Assembly (NCBI GenBank): GCA_045655325.1
Contig: JAZOOY010000048.1
Location: 1 to 48,932 of the forward strand
Origin: UBA1738 sp045655325
GTDB lineage: Bacteria; Bacillota; Clostridia; UBA1381
DNA: 48,932 nt
Reading direction: 5' to 3'
How positions within the stretch are numbered: position 1 is the stretch's first letter; every line of letters begins with the position of its first letter. A model generated the notes under the pieces. It did not search any database and was not told where the DNA came from. It saw only the letters and a list, made by a program, of their open reading frames with translations. Both the position numbers and the translations under genes were made by a program. This document shows, piece by piece, positions 8,346-16,196 of this stretch.

Positions 8346-9435
8346 TTTTATGACCCTCCTTCATTTTGCTAATAAACTCGTCAAACAAGTAGCATCCATC
8401 GTCCTGTTTTGGCATACTTTCAGGATGATACTGTACTGAGTAGATGTTATCGCTATCACACTTAACGCCTTCAACTGTATTATCCATTACGTTTAGGTGT
8501 GTAATTTCAAGATTTGTTCCTTTTACTGAATCGCCATCTACTGCATAGCAGTGATTCTGATTAGAAATCTCAATTTTGCCGTTTGCAAGATTTCTTACAG
8601 GCTGATTTCCGCCGTGGTGACCAAATGTCATTTTATAAACCTTAGCACCATAGCTTAGCGCGATAAGCTGATGACCCAAACCAATACCAAATGTTGGGAA
8701 CTTTCCGCGGATAGCCTTGATTGTTTCGATAACTTCAGGCACATCTTCAGGGTTACCAGGTCCGTTTGAAATCAAAACGCCGTCAGGACGTAAGAATTCG
8801 ATTTCTTCAGCTGTTGTATTGTATGGAAGAACTGTGATGTTACAACCACGCTGGTTAAGACCCTTAATGATGCTTGATTTTACACCTAAGTCTAAAATTG
8901 CAACATTGAACTTGTGGTTTGAAGTTCTTGAATACCATCTCTTTTTGCAACTTACACGGCTTACTGCATCCTTTGGAATTTCACGTGATTTTAGAACTTC
9001 CATTGCATCGTCAATACTTGTATCAGCATCTGTTATAAGAGCCTTTTTGATACCTGTATCACGAAGAGTTCTTGTAAGCTTTCTTGTATCAAGTCCGCAA
9101 ATACCAGGTACGTTATTTTCTGCAAGGATTTCGCCTAGTGTTTTTGTGTAACGGAAGTTACTTGGCATATCGTTGTAATCTCTTACAATAACACCGCCAA
9201 CAGTTACGCTCTTTGATTCAAAATCTTCGTCTGCGATACCGTAGTTACCGATTAAAGGATATGTCATAACTACCATCTGATAAGTATATGATGGATCAGA
9301 AATGATTTCCTGATATCCTGCCATTGAAGTATTGAAAACAAGTTCGCATACACGCTCACTGTTCCCACCGAAGCCGTAGCCGTAGTATTCGCTACCGTCT
9401 TCCAATACTAATTTTCTGTCGAATTTTCTTTCCAT
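8338..9435 (-). CDS. carA: Carbamoyl-phosphate synthase small subunit with Cys-to-Gly change at the glutaminase nucleophile
   Basis: A protein of 365 residues in the CarA family: an N-terminal CPSase domain (VLEDGSEYYGYGFGG; FNTSMAGYQEI) and a class I glutamine amidotransferase domain. In active enzymes this domain has the nucleophile motif G-I-C-L-G-H-Q. Here it reads GIGLGHQ, with Gly at residue 252 (codon GGT at 8682-8680, one base from TGT). The partner His and Glu are kept in QYHPES, and GHHGGNQPV is intact. Known: changing this Cys in E. coli CarA abolishes glutaminase activity, and mammalian CPS I has Ser here and uses ammonia. Inference: an ammonia-dependent synthase. I start at the ATG at 9435, after GGGGG; it overlaps pyrC by 28 bases. 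Confidence 0.95.
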   Translation of the reverse strand: MERKFDRKLVLEDGSEYYGYGFGGNSERVCELVFNTSMAGYQEIISDPSYTYQMVVMTYPLIGNYGIADEDFESKSVTVGGVIVRDYNDMPSNFRYTKTLGEILAENNVPGICGLDTRKLTRTLRDTGIKKALITDADTSIDDAMEVLKSREIPKDAVSRVSCKKRWYSRTSNHKFNVAILDLGVKSSIIKGLNQRGCNITVLPYNTTAEEIEFLRPDGVLISNGPGNPEDVPEVIETIKAIRGKFPTFGIGLGHQLIALSYGAKVYKMTFGHHGGNQPVRNLANGKIEISNQNHCYAVDGDSVKGTNLEITHLNVMDNTVEGVKCDSDNIYSVQYHPESMPKQDDGCYLFDEFISKMKEGHKNA

Positions 9436-10676
9436 GCTATATCCCCCTTGTAAATTGTTAACATACATCTTCCAAAGACCCTATCACCCTCAAAAGGAGT
9501 GGCTTTTCCCATAGATATAAATTCATTCGGGTCTATTTCGTATTCATTTTCAAGATCAAAAACTGTTAGATTGGCTTTTTCGCCAACTTTTATATCATTA
9601 CCAATGCCAAACACATTCTTTGGTGCATCGTGCATCAGGCTGATTAGTTTTTCTAGTGTTATAATTCCCGTTTTAACAAGCTTTGTGTAAAGAACAGGAA
9701 ACGCTGTTTCTATTCCCACAACACCCATCATACTCTTTTCAAGTCCTTTTGATTTTTCCTCGAAAGAGTGCGGTGCATGGTCTGTTGCAATCATATCTAT
9801 TGTTCCGTCTATAATTCCCTCTAAAAGTGCAAGTCTGTCACGTTCTGAGCGTATAGGCGGATTCATCTTGAATCTTCCCTCTTCTTTTAGGTCTAAGTCG
9901 TTAAATACCAGATAATGTGGACCTGTTTCGCAGGAAATTGGAAGTCCATCCTGTTTTGCTTTTCTTATTAAGTCAACGCTTTCTTTAGTTGAAATGTGAC
10001 ATACGTGATATTTAACACCTGTCTTTTTAATAAGCTCTATATCACGCTTTATAGGGCCCCATTCACTTTCAGAGCAGATACCTTTGTGGTTATGCGCTTT
10101 TGCATATTCTCCATCGTGAATATATCCACCAAATAGTAGTGAGTTATCTTCACAGTGAGCTGAAATTATGCTACCTGATGCTTTAACTCGCTTCATAGCC
10201 TCTTCCATCATTTCTTCTGACTGAACACCACGTCCATCATCTGAAAATCCGATTGCTCGTTGTGAAAGTTCTTCTATACTGGAAAGTTCTTCACCTTTTT
10301 GCTCTTTTGTTATAGATGCAAATGGATAAACATCAATTACCGCATCTCTTTCAATTATTTCTTCCTGAATTTTAAGGTTTTCAGGACTATCCGGTACCGG
10401 ATTTAAGTTAGGCATACTGCATACCTGAGTATATCCGCCACGAGCCGCTGCCATTGTTCCTGTTTTAATTGTTTCTTTATACGAAAAACCCGGTTCGCGC
10501 AAATGAACATGAACATCTGTAAAACCGGGAAATATATGAAAGCCGGTGCAATCCATAACAGGATATTTGCTATCGGCAGTTCCAATTGATTCAATTTTAT
10601 CATTACAAATGGTAATATCGGTTGTTTTAAATTGCCCATCAATATATACCTTGGCGCCTTTTAATATTAAGTCCAC
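9408..10676 (-). CDS. pyrC: Dihydroorotase
   Basis: A class I dihydroorotase of 422 residues that closes carbamoyl aspartate to dihydroorotate. Metal-binding motifs are clear: DVHVHLREPG near residue 55, a His in ISAHCEDN, HVCHIST, and the catalytic Asp in ATDHAPH. It starts at GTG, placed 4 bases after a strong GGAGGTGA. It is the first gene of the operon, directly after the attenuator, so its translation is the first to respond to read-through. Confidence 0.97.
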   Translation of the reverse strand: MDLILKGAKVYIDGQFKTTDITICNDKIESIGTADSKYPVMDCTGFHIFPGFTDVHVHLREPGFSYKETIKTGTMAAARGGYTQVCSMPNLNPVPDSPENLKIQEEIIERDAVIDVYPFASITKEQKGEELSSIEELSQRAIGFSDDGRGVQSEEMMEEAMKRVKASGSIISAHCEDNSLLFGGYIHDGEYAKAHNHKGICSESEWGPIKRDIELIKKTGVKYHVCHISTKESVDLIRKAKQDGLPISCETGPHYLVFNDLDLKEEGRFKMNPPIRSERDRLALLEGIIDGTIDMIATDHAPHSFEEKSKGLEKSMMGVVGIETAFPVLYTKLVKTGIITLEKLISLMHDAPKNVFGIGNDIKVGEKANLTVFDLENEYEIDPNEFISMGKATPFEGDRVFGRCMLTIYKGDIAWKENSTEN

Positions 10677-10689
10677 AATATCACCTCCG

Positions 10690-10726
10690 AATAAAAATAA
10701 AAACTCTTACCAAAGGCAAGAGTTTT
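10690..10726 (-). terminator. Attenuator terminator
   Basis: AAAACTCTT pairs with AAGAGTTTT around a short loop and is followed by TTTTTATTTTTATT, just upstream of the pyrC ribosome binding site. Confidence 0.9.
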
Positions 10727-10818
10727 GCATACAAACGACAAGCGCATACAAAAAAATAGCATGCGACCATTATTCAATACAAAATCTTGCCGGCATCTCT
10801 GTACCAAACTTAAAGATT
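10690..10818 (-). promoter_or_regulatory. PyrR-type transcription attenuator of the pyr operon
   Basis: Three competing structures can be folded by hand. (1) A PyrR-binding hairpin (10818-10783): lower stem AATCTT/AAGATT, an internal bulge, and upper stem GGTA/TGCC closing the hexaloop CAGAGA, which matches the PyrR loop consensus CNGNGA. (2) An antiterminator: GGCAAGATTTTGTAT (from 10791) pairs with ATGCAAAACTCTTGCC (to 10715), with one bulged base. (3) The terminator at 10726-10690. Known from Bacillus: UMP-bound PyrR stabilises hairpin 1, which blocks 2 and lets 3 form. No pyrR gene lies in this window. Confidence 0.88.
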
Positions 10819-10824
10819 AAATAT

Positions 10825-10853
10825 ATACTATCATATTTTTCATATTTTGTCAA
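10825..10853 (-). promoter_or_regulatory. Sigma-A promoter of the pyr operon
   Basis: TTGACA (10853-10848), 17-bp spacer, TAGTAT (10830-10825). It starts a leader of about 140 bases that holds the attenuator. Confidence 0.88.
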
Positions 10854-10920
10854 TAAATAATTCTAATTTTCTTACCCGATTATGCTTGATTTTTTTCACA
10901 GAAAATATACTTGTTTTTTA

Positions 10921-10949
10921 TTGATTTATGTTTAAAATTATGTTAAAAT
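10921..10949 (+). promoter_or_regulatory. Sigma-A promoter of rubrerythrin
   Basis: TTGATT, 17-bp spacer, TAAAAT. I looked for a PerR box between here and the gene and did not see one. With the pyr leader, this accounts for the gene-free stretch 10677-11010. Confidence 0.7.
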
Positions 10950-11010
10950 GTGAATAATAGAAATTGTAAAAGTTTTTATTATTTACCATATTAAGTAAGG
11001 AGAGTTCAAA

Positions 11011-11544
11011 ATGGATTATAAAGGAACAAAAACAGAACAGAATCTTATGGCTGCATTTGCAGGCGAATCACAGGCAAGAAACAAGTATTCATACTTTGCA
11101 TCAGTTGCAAAAAAGGAAGGCTATGAACAGATAGCTGCTATCTTCCAGAAGACTGCTGATAACGAAAAAGAACACGCAAAAATGTGGTTTAAAGAACTAA
11201 AAGGTATCGGCGATACAAAAGCTAACCTTGAAGCTGCAGCAGACGGCGAAAACTATGAATGGACAGATATGTACGCAACATTTGCAGACGAAGCTGAAGC
11301 TGAAGGTTTTACAGAACTTGCTGCAAAATTCCGTGCAGTTGCTATGATCGAAAAAGCACACGAAGAACGCTACAGAAGACTTCTTGATAACGTTCAAATG
11401 AACAAAGTCTTTGAAAAGGCTGGCGAAACAATGTGGGAATGCCGTAACTGCGGACATCTTGTTGTTGGAAAGAAAGCTCCTGAAATTTGTCCTGTATGTG
11501 CTCATCCACAGAGCTACTTTGAAGTTCGAGCAGAAAATTATTAA
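11011..11544 (+). CDS. rbr: Rubrerythrin
   Basis: A 177-residue non-haem iron protein that reduces hydrogen peroxide, a standard defence in anaerobes. Seen in order: an N-terminal ferritin-like four-helix domain with diiron ligands in AGESQARNKY and NEKEHAK, a second EKAHEERYRRL helix, then a C-terminal rubredoxin domain with CRNCGH and CPVCAHP. Domain order and length are those of classic rubrerythrin. It has its own promoter and terminator, so it looks monocistronic. All iron ligands appear intact. Confidence 0.97.
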   Translation: MDYKGTKTEQNLMAAFAGESQARNKYSYFASVAKKEGYEQIAAIFQKTADNEKEHAKMWFKELKGIGDTKANLEAAADGENYEWTDMYATFADEAEAEGFTELAAKFRAVAMIEKAHEERYRRLLDNVQMNKVFEKAGETMWECRNCGHLVVGKKAPEICPVCAHPQSYFEVRAENY

Positions 11545-11548
11545 TATG

Positions 11549-11580
11549 AAATACACAGAGTAATCTCTGTGTATTTTTTT
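11549..11580 (+). terminator. Terminator after rubrerythrin
   Basis: ATACACAGAG pairs with CTCTGTGTAT, followed by a T run. Confidence 0.93.
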
Positions 11581-11641
11581 GCAAAAAATTCCCAAGTATC
11601 TTCCCTTTTTTACTGCGCAAGATATTATGGGAGGAATATTT

Positions 11642-12613
11642 ATGTGCACTGCCTTGACTTTTAAAACAAAGGACCATTATTTCGGAAGAAACTTGGACCT
11701 TGAATATTCTTTAGGAGAACAGATTGTTATTACACCAAGAAATTTTGCATTTGATTTCAGAATGATGGATACCCTGAAAACGCATTACGCAATGATTGGT
11801 GTAGCAAAAATTGATAAGGGATACCCGCTTTATTACGACGCAACCAACGAAGTGGGATTATCTATAGCAGGACTTAATTTTCCTGACAATGCAGTATATT
11901 TTAAGCCAAAACACGGTTTAAATAATATTGCACCTTTTGAGATTATTCCTTATATTTTAGGAAAATTCAAAAGTGTATCAGAAGTTATCAAATTTCTTAA
12001 AGAATCAAACATTTCGGACATTGCATATAGTAGTGATTACCCATTGACACCACTTCACTGGATAGTAGCAGATGAAAAAGAAGCGATTACTGTAGAAACA
12101 GTAAAGGACGGACTTAAAATTTATGAGAATCCTTTAGGGGTCCTTACAAATAATCCACCCTTTCCCTATCAAATATTTGATTTGAATAACTATGCGCATA
12201 TTTCGGCAAGTAATCCTGCTAAAACTTTTTCCGAAAATCTCTCATATGATGCCTATTCAAGAGGCCTTGGAGGTTTAGGACTTCCTGGGGATTTTTCTTC
12301 TATGTCCAGATTCGTACGAGCCACCTTTGCTAAATCTTTATCGGTTTGTAGTAATGATGAGATGGATAGCATAAGTCAATTTTTCCACATTTTGTCTTAT
12401 GCTCAGCAAGTACGTGGTTGCGTTAAAGTAAATGACAAATATGAAATCACTGTTTATTCCTCTTGCTGTAATACAAATAAGGGGATTTATTATTACAGCA
12501 CATATCAAAACCATGCAATACGCAGTGTTGATATGCACAGGGAAAATCTTAATGCAGATTTTCTTATTCCCTATGATATGACAGGAAAAGAATTCGTTTT
12601 CGGTCAAAATTAA
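11642..12613 (+). CDS. bsh: Bile salt hydrolase (choloylglycine hydrolase)
   Basis: A 323-residue Ntn hydrolase that releases taurine or glycine from conjugated bile acids in the cytoplasm. The ATG at 11642 follows GGGAGG and places the nucleophile at Cys2 (MCTALT), exposed once Met is removed. Other catalytic residues sit where the family needs them: Arg16, Asp19, Asn79, Asn170 and Arg223 in SMSRFVRA. The loop SRGLGGLGLPGD is typical of true bile salt hydrolases rather than penicillin V acylases. There is no signal peptide. No strong promoter is visible in the 60 bases after the rubrerythrin terminator. It points to a gut habitat; substrate range cannot be read from sequence. Confidence 0.92.
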   Translation: MCTALTFKTKDHYFGRNLDLEYSLGEQIVITPRNFAFDFRMMDTLKTHYAMIGVAKIDKGYPLYYDATNEVGLSIAGLNFPDNAVYFKPKHGLNNIAPFEIIPYILGKFKSVSEVIKFLKESNISDIAYSSDYPLTPLHWIVADEKEAITVETVKDGLKIYENPLGVLTNNPPFPYQIFDLNNYAHISASNPAKTFSENLSYDAYSRGLGGLGLPGDFSSMSRFVRATFAKSLSVCSNDEMDSISQFFHILSYAQQVRGCVKVNDKYEITVYSSCCNTNKGIYYYSTYQNHAIRSVDMHRENLNADFLIPYDMTGKEFVFGQN

Positions 12614-12640
12614 AAACCACCCATTATGGGTGGTTTTTTT
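12612..12640. terminator. Bidirectional terminator between bsh and trmB
   Basis: AAAACCACCC pairs with GGGTGGTTTT around ATTAT, with A and T runs on the two sides, serving both convergent genes. Confidence 0.9.
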
Positions 12641-13280
12641 ATCTTACATATTCTGCGCAAACTCTGTAAATTGGCATTCCTTGTTCTGAGAATCTTGTTT
12701 CATATTCTGTCATAACATTATCTTCAAAGCCTGAATTATGTAGGTCAAAAGTTATGTTTGACATTTTAAAATCTTCCTGCGCAAAAGAATTCAGCGAAAA
12801 CTCAAACAACTTCTGGTTATCTGTTTTAAAGCAAATCATATCTCCAATGTTTATAACTTTTTTATAAACATCAAGGAAGTTCTTGTGGGTCAAACGACGT
12901 TTTGCCTGCTTGCTTTTCTTCCAAGGGTCAGAAAAGTTAAGGTAAATTCTATTTACATCACCTTTTTCAAAATACTCATTCAAGTTTGCCGCATCTGCAA
13001 TTATAAAGCGCAAGTTTTTAAGACCTAAAGGCTCTGCCTTTTCCATAGCAATAACCATTGCATTTTTTTCAATCTCAATAGCAATAAAGTTTATTTCAGG
13101 ATATTTCTGAGCCATCTGGCAGATAAACTGTCCTTTTCCGCAACCAATTTCCAAATGAACAGGATTCTGATTACCAAACTCATTATTCCATTTTCCCTTA
13201 TATTCTTCAGGGTTTCTTATCCAAAGACTTCCGCTTTTATCAAGTCTTACATCGCAGTTTTTCTTTTTACGCATTCGCAT
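12639..13280 (-). CDS. trmB: tRNA (guanine-N7-)-methyltransferase
   Basis: A 213-residue SAM-dependent enzyme that methylates G46 in the tRNA variable loop. Seen: the SAM motif HLEIGCGKGQF near residue 43, ADAANLNEYF, and the family signature NFSDPWKKSKQAKRRLT. GGAGG precedes the ATG. It follows the upp terminator region by about 30 bases and may be partly co-transcribed with upp. Confidence 0.96.
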   Translation of the reverse strand: MRMRKKKNCDVRLDKSGSLWIRNPEEYKGKWNNEFGNQNPVHLEIGCGKGQFICQMAQKYPEINFIAIEIEKNAMVIAMEKAEPLGLKNLRFIIADAANLNEYFEKGDVNRIYLNFSDPWKKSKQAKRRLTHKNFLDVYKKVINIGDMICFKTDNQKLFEFSLNSFAQEDFKMSNITFDLHNSGFEDNVMTEYETRFSEQGMPIYRVCAEYVR

Positions 13281-13305
13281 ATCAAGTTTCCTCCAAAGTA
13301 TAGGT

Positions 13306-13338
13306 CATATTAAAACGGTGAACTAACGCTCACCGTTT
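13306..13338 (-). terminator. Terminator after upp
   Basis: On the minus strand AAACGGTGA pairs with TCACCGTTT around an 8-base loop, followed by TTTTAAT. The T run is short, so read-through into trmB is possible. Confidence 0.65.
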
Positions 13339-13343
13339 ATTCA

Positions 13344-13973
13344 TTATAGTGTACCGAACAGTCTGTCACCGGCATCACCAAGACCCGGAACGATATATCC
13401 GTTTTCGTTAAGTTTTTCGTCTACAGCTCCGCAGTAGATATCAACATCAGGATGAGCTTTTCTTAATGCTTCAATTCCGACAGGTGCAGCAATAATACAA
13501 ACAAATTTAATATTTTTAGCACCGCGTTTCTTGATAAGTGTTATAGCATCAACAGCACTACCGCCTGTTGCAAGCATTGGGTCTAAAACAAGCACCTGAC
13601 GCTTTTCTATGTCAGTTGGAACCTTGCAGTAATATTCAACAGGTTCCAGAGTTTCTTCATTTCTGTAAAGTCCGATATGGCCGATTTTAGCAGATGGGAT
13701 AATATCCATCATTGCATCCACCATGCCAAGTCCTGCTCTTAAAATAGGAATAAGAGCAACACCTTTTTTTGTTCTCTTTCCTACCATTTTAGTCATTGGT
13801 GTTTCGAGTTCAAAATCTTCAAGTTCAAGGTCTGCTGTTGCCTCATAACCCAAAAGAAGACCAATTTCATGAGCGCATTCTCTGAAATCTTTAACAAGTG
13901 TGTTCTTATCTCTCATAATTGATAACTTGTGCTGAATCAACGGATGGTTCATTACAAAAACTTTCTCGTCCAT
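13344..13973 (-). CDS. upp: Uracil phosphoribosyltransferase
   Basis: A 209-residue salvage enzyme that turns uracil and PRPP into UMP. Seen: the PRPP loop LDPMLATGGSAVDA, the uracil-binding C-terminal end GYIVPGLGDAGDR, and ILRAGLGMVDAM. The ATG follows AAAGGA. It has its own promoter. PyrR proteins are also phosphoribosyltransferases, but length and the C-terminal motif make this Upp, not PyrR. Confidence 0.97.
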   Translation of the reverse strand: MDEKVFVMNHPLIQHKLSIMRDKNTLVKDFRECAHEIGLLLGYEATADLELEDFELETPMTKMVGKRTKKGVALIPILRAGLGMVDAMMDIIPSAKIGHIGLYRNEETLEPVEYYCKVPTDIEKRQVLVLDPMLATGGSAVDAITLIKKRGAKNIKFVCIIAAPVGIEALRKAHPDVDIYCGAVDEKLNENGYIVPGLGDAGDRLFGTL

Positions 13974-14008
13974 AGTATAATCGTCCTTTCTTTTTTTACA
14001 TTAAGATA

Positions 14009-14037
14009 ATTATATACCATTTTAACCAAATTGTCTA
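14009..14037 (-). promoter_or_regulatory. Sigma-A promoter of upp
   Basis: TAGACA (14037-14032), 17-bp spacer, TATAAT (14014-14009). Confidence 0.78.
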
Positions 14038-14048
14038 TATAATTTTCA

Positions 14049-14462
14049 TTATTTCAAAAATGAATTTTCAACTTTTCGCAAAACATCGATATCGTGAGTT
14101 AAAAGTGATTTTGCTTCCGAATAAGTGCACCATTTATAGTCTGCGATTTCTTCCTTTTGCAAATTTACGGTTTGAATGTTTCTTGCTGATGCAACAAAAT
14201 AAACCACGTCTTTTTCTACTCCCGGCTTTGGGCTATAATGAGTAACGATTCGGGTATCACCGCGAAAAACCACTAAAAGCCCTGTTTCTTCAAAAATCTC
14301 GCGAGTAGCGGTTTCATATTCATTTTCACCCGATTCAACATGACCTTTTGGGAATCCCCAATGTCCTTTTGCATTATTTTTTCTGTTGAGAACTAAAAAA
14401 TACTCTCTTGTGCCACCTACTGTTCTGTAGATAACACCACCGCAGGATTTTTCTGTAATCAT
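14049..14462 (-). CDS. Nudix hydrolase, dinucleoside tetraphosphatase-like
   Basis: A 137-residue cytoplasmic pyrophosphohydrolase. The Nudix box is complete: GHVESGENEYETATREIFEE, followed by TGL, with the metal-binding REIFEE. The opening KSCGGVIYR and the GHWGFPKGH segment resemble the bis(5'-nucleosyl)-tetraphosphatase and MutT-like branch. It starts 3 bases after the stalk-C39 gene stop, probably in one transcript with it. The natural substrate cannot be told from sequence; an Ap4A hydrolase is one candidate. Confidence 0.88.
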   Translation of the reverse strand: MITEKSCGGVIYRTVGGTREYFLVLNRKNNAKGHWGFPKGHVESGENEYETATREIFEETGLLVVFRGDTRIVTHYSPKPGVEKDVVYFVASARNIQTVNLQKEEIADYKWCTYSEAKSLLTHDIDVLRKVENSFLK

Positions 14463-14465
14463 AGC

Positions 14466-15491
14466 TTAAAATTCCTCACTGATTGGTCTTATTGCCTGCA
14501 TAAAGCTTATATCAGATAACTTAAATCTTGTAAGGCAGGTTTTCTCAAATGGTATGTGTTCACCCTTAGCCATTGCAGGGTCGTTAAAGTAAATTCTTTC
14601 TTCATCATAATCAACTGCTACCATTGAGTGCGGATAACCTTCATATCTTACGATTACACCATTTGGGAAATTAACCAAAGCTTCGCGAATAGCAGCTTTT
14701 GCATCTTCATCAGATGTTATGTTAAGTGTAGTATCTCCTCTACCCTTTAGGTTAAATCCTGCAAAATATGGTGAATCTTCTGAAAGTGCAGGTACTAGCT
14801 CAAAACCGAAGTAACGGACAATGCTTTCGTGTGGTGCCATAAAGCTACCAACATATCCATTTGCTACATTATAAGCTGCAACATCCTGTGGTGTTATTGG
14901 GTTCACTGTATAGCTTGAGAACAACATAGCATAAGAACAGTTCCAACAGTATCCACGTCCGTTATTTTCAAATCCAAAGTCCGGTTGAGACTGATAGAAA
15001 AATACCTTTTTAAATTCAGTTGCAAGCTCAATTGGAGCTTTTGGTGTTTCAAACATCTGGTTATAAGCATCTTCCAGTGTTGTAATAGTGATTGTTCTTG
15101 TTGCTGCATCATATACAATTTCATTACCAAAAGGTTCAACAAGACTACGAACAGGCACAAAAGTATAGTTGTTATGCGCAATCATAGGAACGTCCATTGT
15201 TTTTTCGTAGCCATTTATATTTATGATGTTGGAATTTAGTTGAAAAGTAACTACAGTATATTCATCTGAAAGAATAACACTTCCTGACTCTGCTGCAAAT
15301 TCTATTCCAAGTTCAAGTGCTTCTGCTATCGGTCTTAACTGAACCAATGTTCTTTGGTTCATTACTATATTTTTTTCATTAAAAACTATTTGTGTGCCAT
15401 TATAAAAAATTGCAATATCTTCTTCGGCAAAGATGGTTCCTGCAGGTATTGTAATTATTAATGCAAGAATTGCCGCTAGTATCTTTTTCAT
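14466..15491 (-). CDS. Secreted protein with copper-amine-oxidase-like stalk domain and C39-like peptidase domain
   Basis: About 341 residues from the ATG at 15491. A signal peptide (residues 1-22, MKKIL then a hydrophobic core to TIFA) is followed by a stalk domain like the N-terminal domain of copper amine oxidases (about 25-140; RTLVQLRPIAEAL, VPVRSLVEPFG, TRTITIT), then a papain-fold C39-like domain. Candidate catalytic residues are Cys182 in GYCWNCS, His288 in YPHSMVAV and Asp304 in YFNDP. Known: such stalks often occur in surface proteins of Clostridia. Inferred: an exported cysteine peptidase or related acyl hydrolase; the target is unknown. The earlier in-frame ATG at 15512 lacks a ribosome binding site. 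It lies between pspC and the Nudix gene. Confidence 0.75.
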   Translation of the reverse strand: MKKILAAILALIITIPAGTIFAEEDIAIFYNGTQIVFNEKNIVMNQRTLVQLRPIAEALELGIEFAAESGSVILSDEYTVVTFQLNSNIININGYEKTMDVPMIAHNNYTFVPVRSLVEPFGNEIVYDAATRTITITTLEDAYNQMFETPKAPIELATEFKKVFFYQSQPDFGFENNGRGYCWNCSYAMLFSSYTVNPITPQDVAAYNVANGYVGSFMAPHESIVRYFGFELVPALSEDSPYFAGFNLKGRGDTTLNITSDEDAKAAIREALVNFPNGVIVRYEGYPHSMVAVDYDEERIYFNDPAMAKGEHIPFEKTCLTRFKLSDISFMQAIRPISEEF

Positions 15492-15518
15492 TGGTATGTA
15501 CCTCGTAATCATTAAATT

Positions 15519-15716
15519 TTAAAGTATTGTTTCTTCTTCAGGGATTATTAGTGCTGCCACAATATATGCGACAATGCCGGTCCCACAAGCAAATAAAGTT
15601 ATTGCCGCCCATCCAAGACGAACAAGTGTTGGGTCAAAACCTAAATATTCAGCTATGCCGCCACAAACTCCGGATATTTTTCTGTCAGTTACTGATCTTT
15701 TTAATTTCTTTTCCAT
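15519..15716 (-). CDS. PspC-domain membrane protein
   Basis: A 65-residue protein that is essentially one PspC domain: KKLKRSVTDRKISGVCGGIAEYLG, then a hydrophobic helix (about 35-58) ending in IIPEEE. Known: PspC proteins sit in the inner membrane and take part in envelope-stress responses, but single-domain forms in Firmicutes are poorly defined. It is the first gene of a likely pspC / stalk-C39 / Nudix transcript. AAAGGAT precedes the ATG. Confidence 0.85.
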   Translation of the reverse strand: MEKKLKRSVTDRKISGVCGGIAEYLGFDPTLVRLGWAAITLFACGTGIVAYIVAALIIPEEETIL

Positions 15717-15837
15717 AGCTTATCCTTTCTGTATATCGAATTATATTAATTTTATCATATATTTCATCAAATTTCTACACTTTTAGTTTACAATTACATA
15801 ACATTTTCATTTTTTTATAAAAAAAATTAAAATTTAC

Positions 15838-15866
15838 TTGTAAATTATGAACAATGATGGTATAAT
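15838..15866 (+). promoter_or_regulatory. Sigma-A promoter of secG
   Basis: TTGTAA, 17-bp spacer, perfect TATAAT. The rest of the 15717-15904 gap shows only AT-rich DNA; no convincing divergent promoter for pspC was found. Confidence 0.82.
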
Positions 15867-15904
15867 ATATCCGTTACATAAAAAAAACAGGAGGTTTACT
15901 TCAG

Positions 15905-16144
15905 ATGAATACGGTATTTTTAGTTTTGCACATTATAGTAACTGTTGCACTTGTTGCAGTAGTTTTATTACAGGAAGGCAAAGATCCGGGTCTTAAGGGT
16001 ATTTCAGGCTCAACACCTGATGGCGACTCTTTCTTCAACAGAAATTCAGGAAGAACAAAGGCTGCAATGTACGCAAAGATGACTACAGCTTTAGCAGTTC
16101 TTTTCCTTGTTACAACTGTTATTCTTTGCATCTTGAATGCATAA
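15905..16144 (+). CDS. secG: Protein translocase subunit SecG
   Basis: A 79-residue membrane protein with two hydrophobic helices (about 3-20 and 52-75) joined by a Gly/Ser-rich loop, the standard SecG layout. The helix 1 end LLQEGKDPGLKGISG is the family signature. It assists SecYE in protein export. AGGAGG precedes the ATG. It has its own promoter and terminator. In many Firmicutes secG precedes rnr and smpB; here smpB is 22 kb away. Confidence 0.93.
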   Translation: MNTVFLVLHIIVTVALVAVVLLQEGKDPGLKGISGSTPDGDSFFNRNSGRTKAAMYAKMTTALAVLFLVTTVILCILNA

Positions 16145-16157
16145 TTCCAAGAAAATT

Positions 16158-16190
16158 GAAAGCAGAAACGAAAATCGTTTCTGCTTTTTT
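16158..16190. terminator. Terminator between secG and the heparinase-like gene
   Basis: AAAGCAGAAACGA pairs with TCGTTTCTGCTTT around a short A-rich loop. T runs on both strands allow bidirectional use. Confidence 0.92.
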
Positions 16191-16196
16191 CATGTC

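Noticed and set aside
10546..10860. 104-codon plus-strand reading frame
   Set aside because: It overlaps pyrC and the PyrR attenuator, which fully explain the sequence.
11642..12613. Penicillin V acylase
   Set aside because: The SRGLGGLGLPGD loop and overall match fit bile salt hydrolases better.
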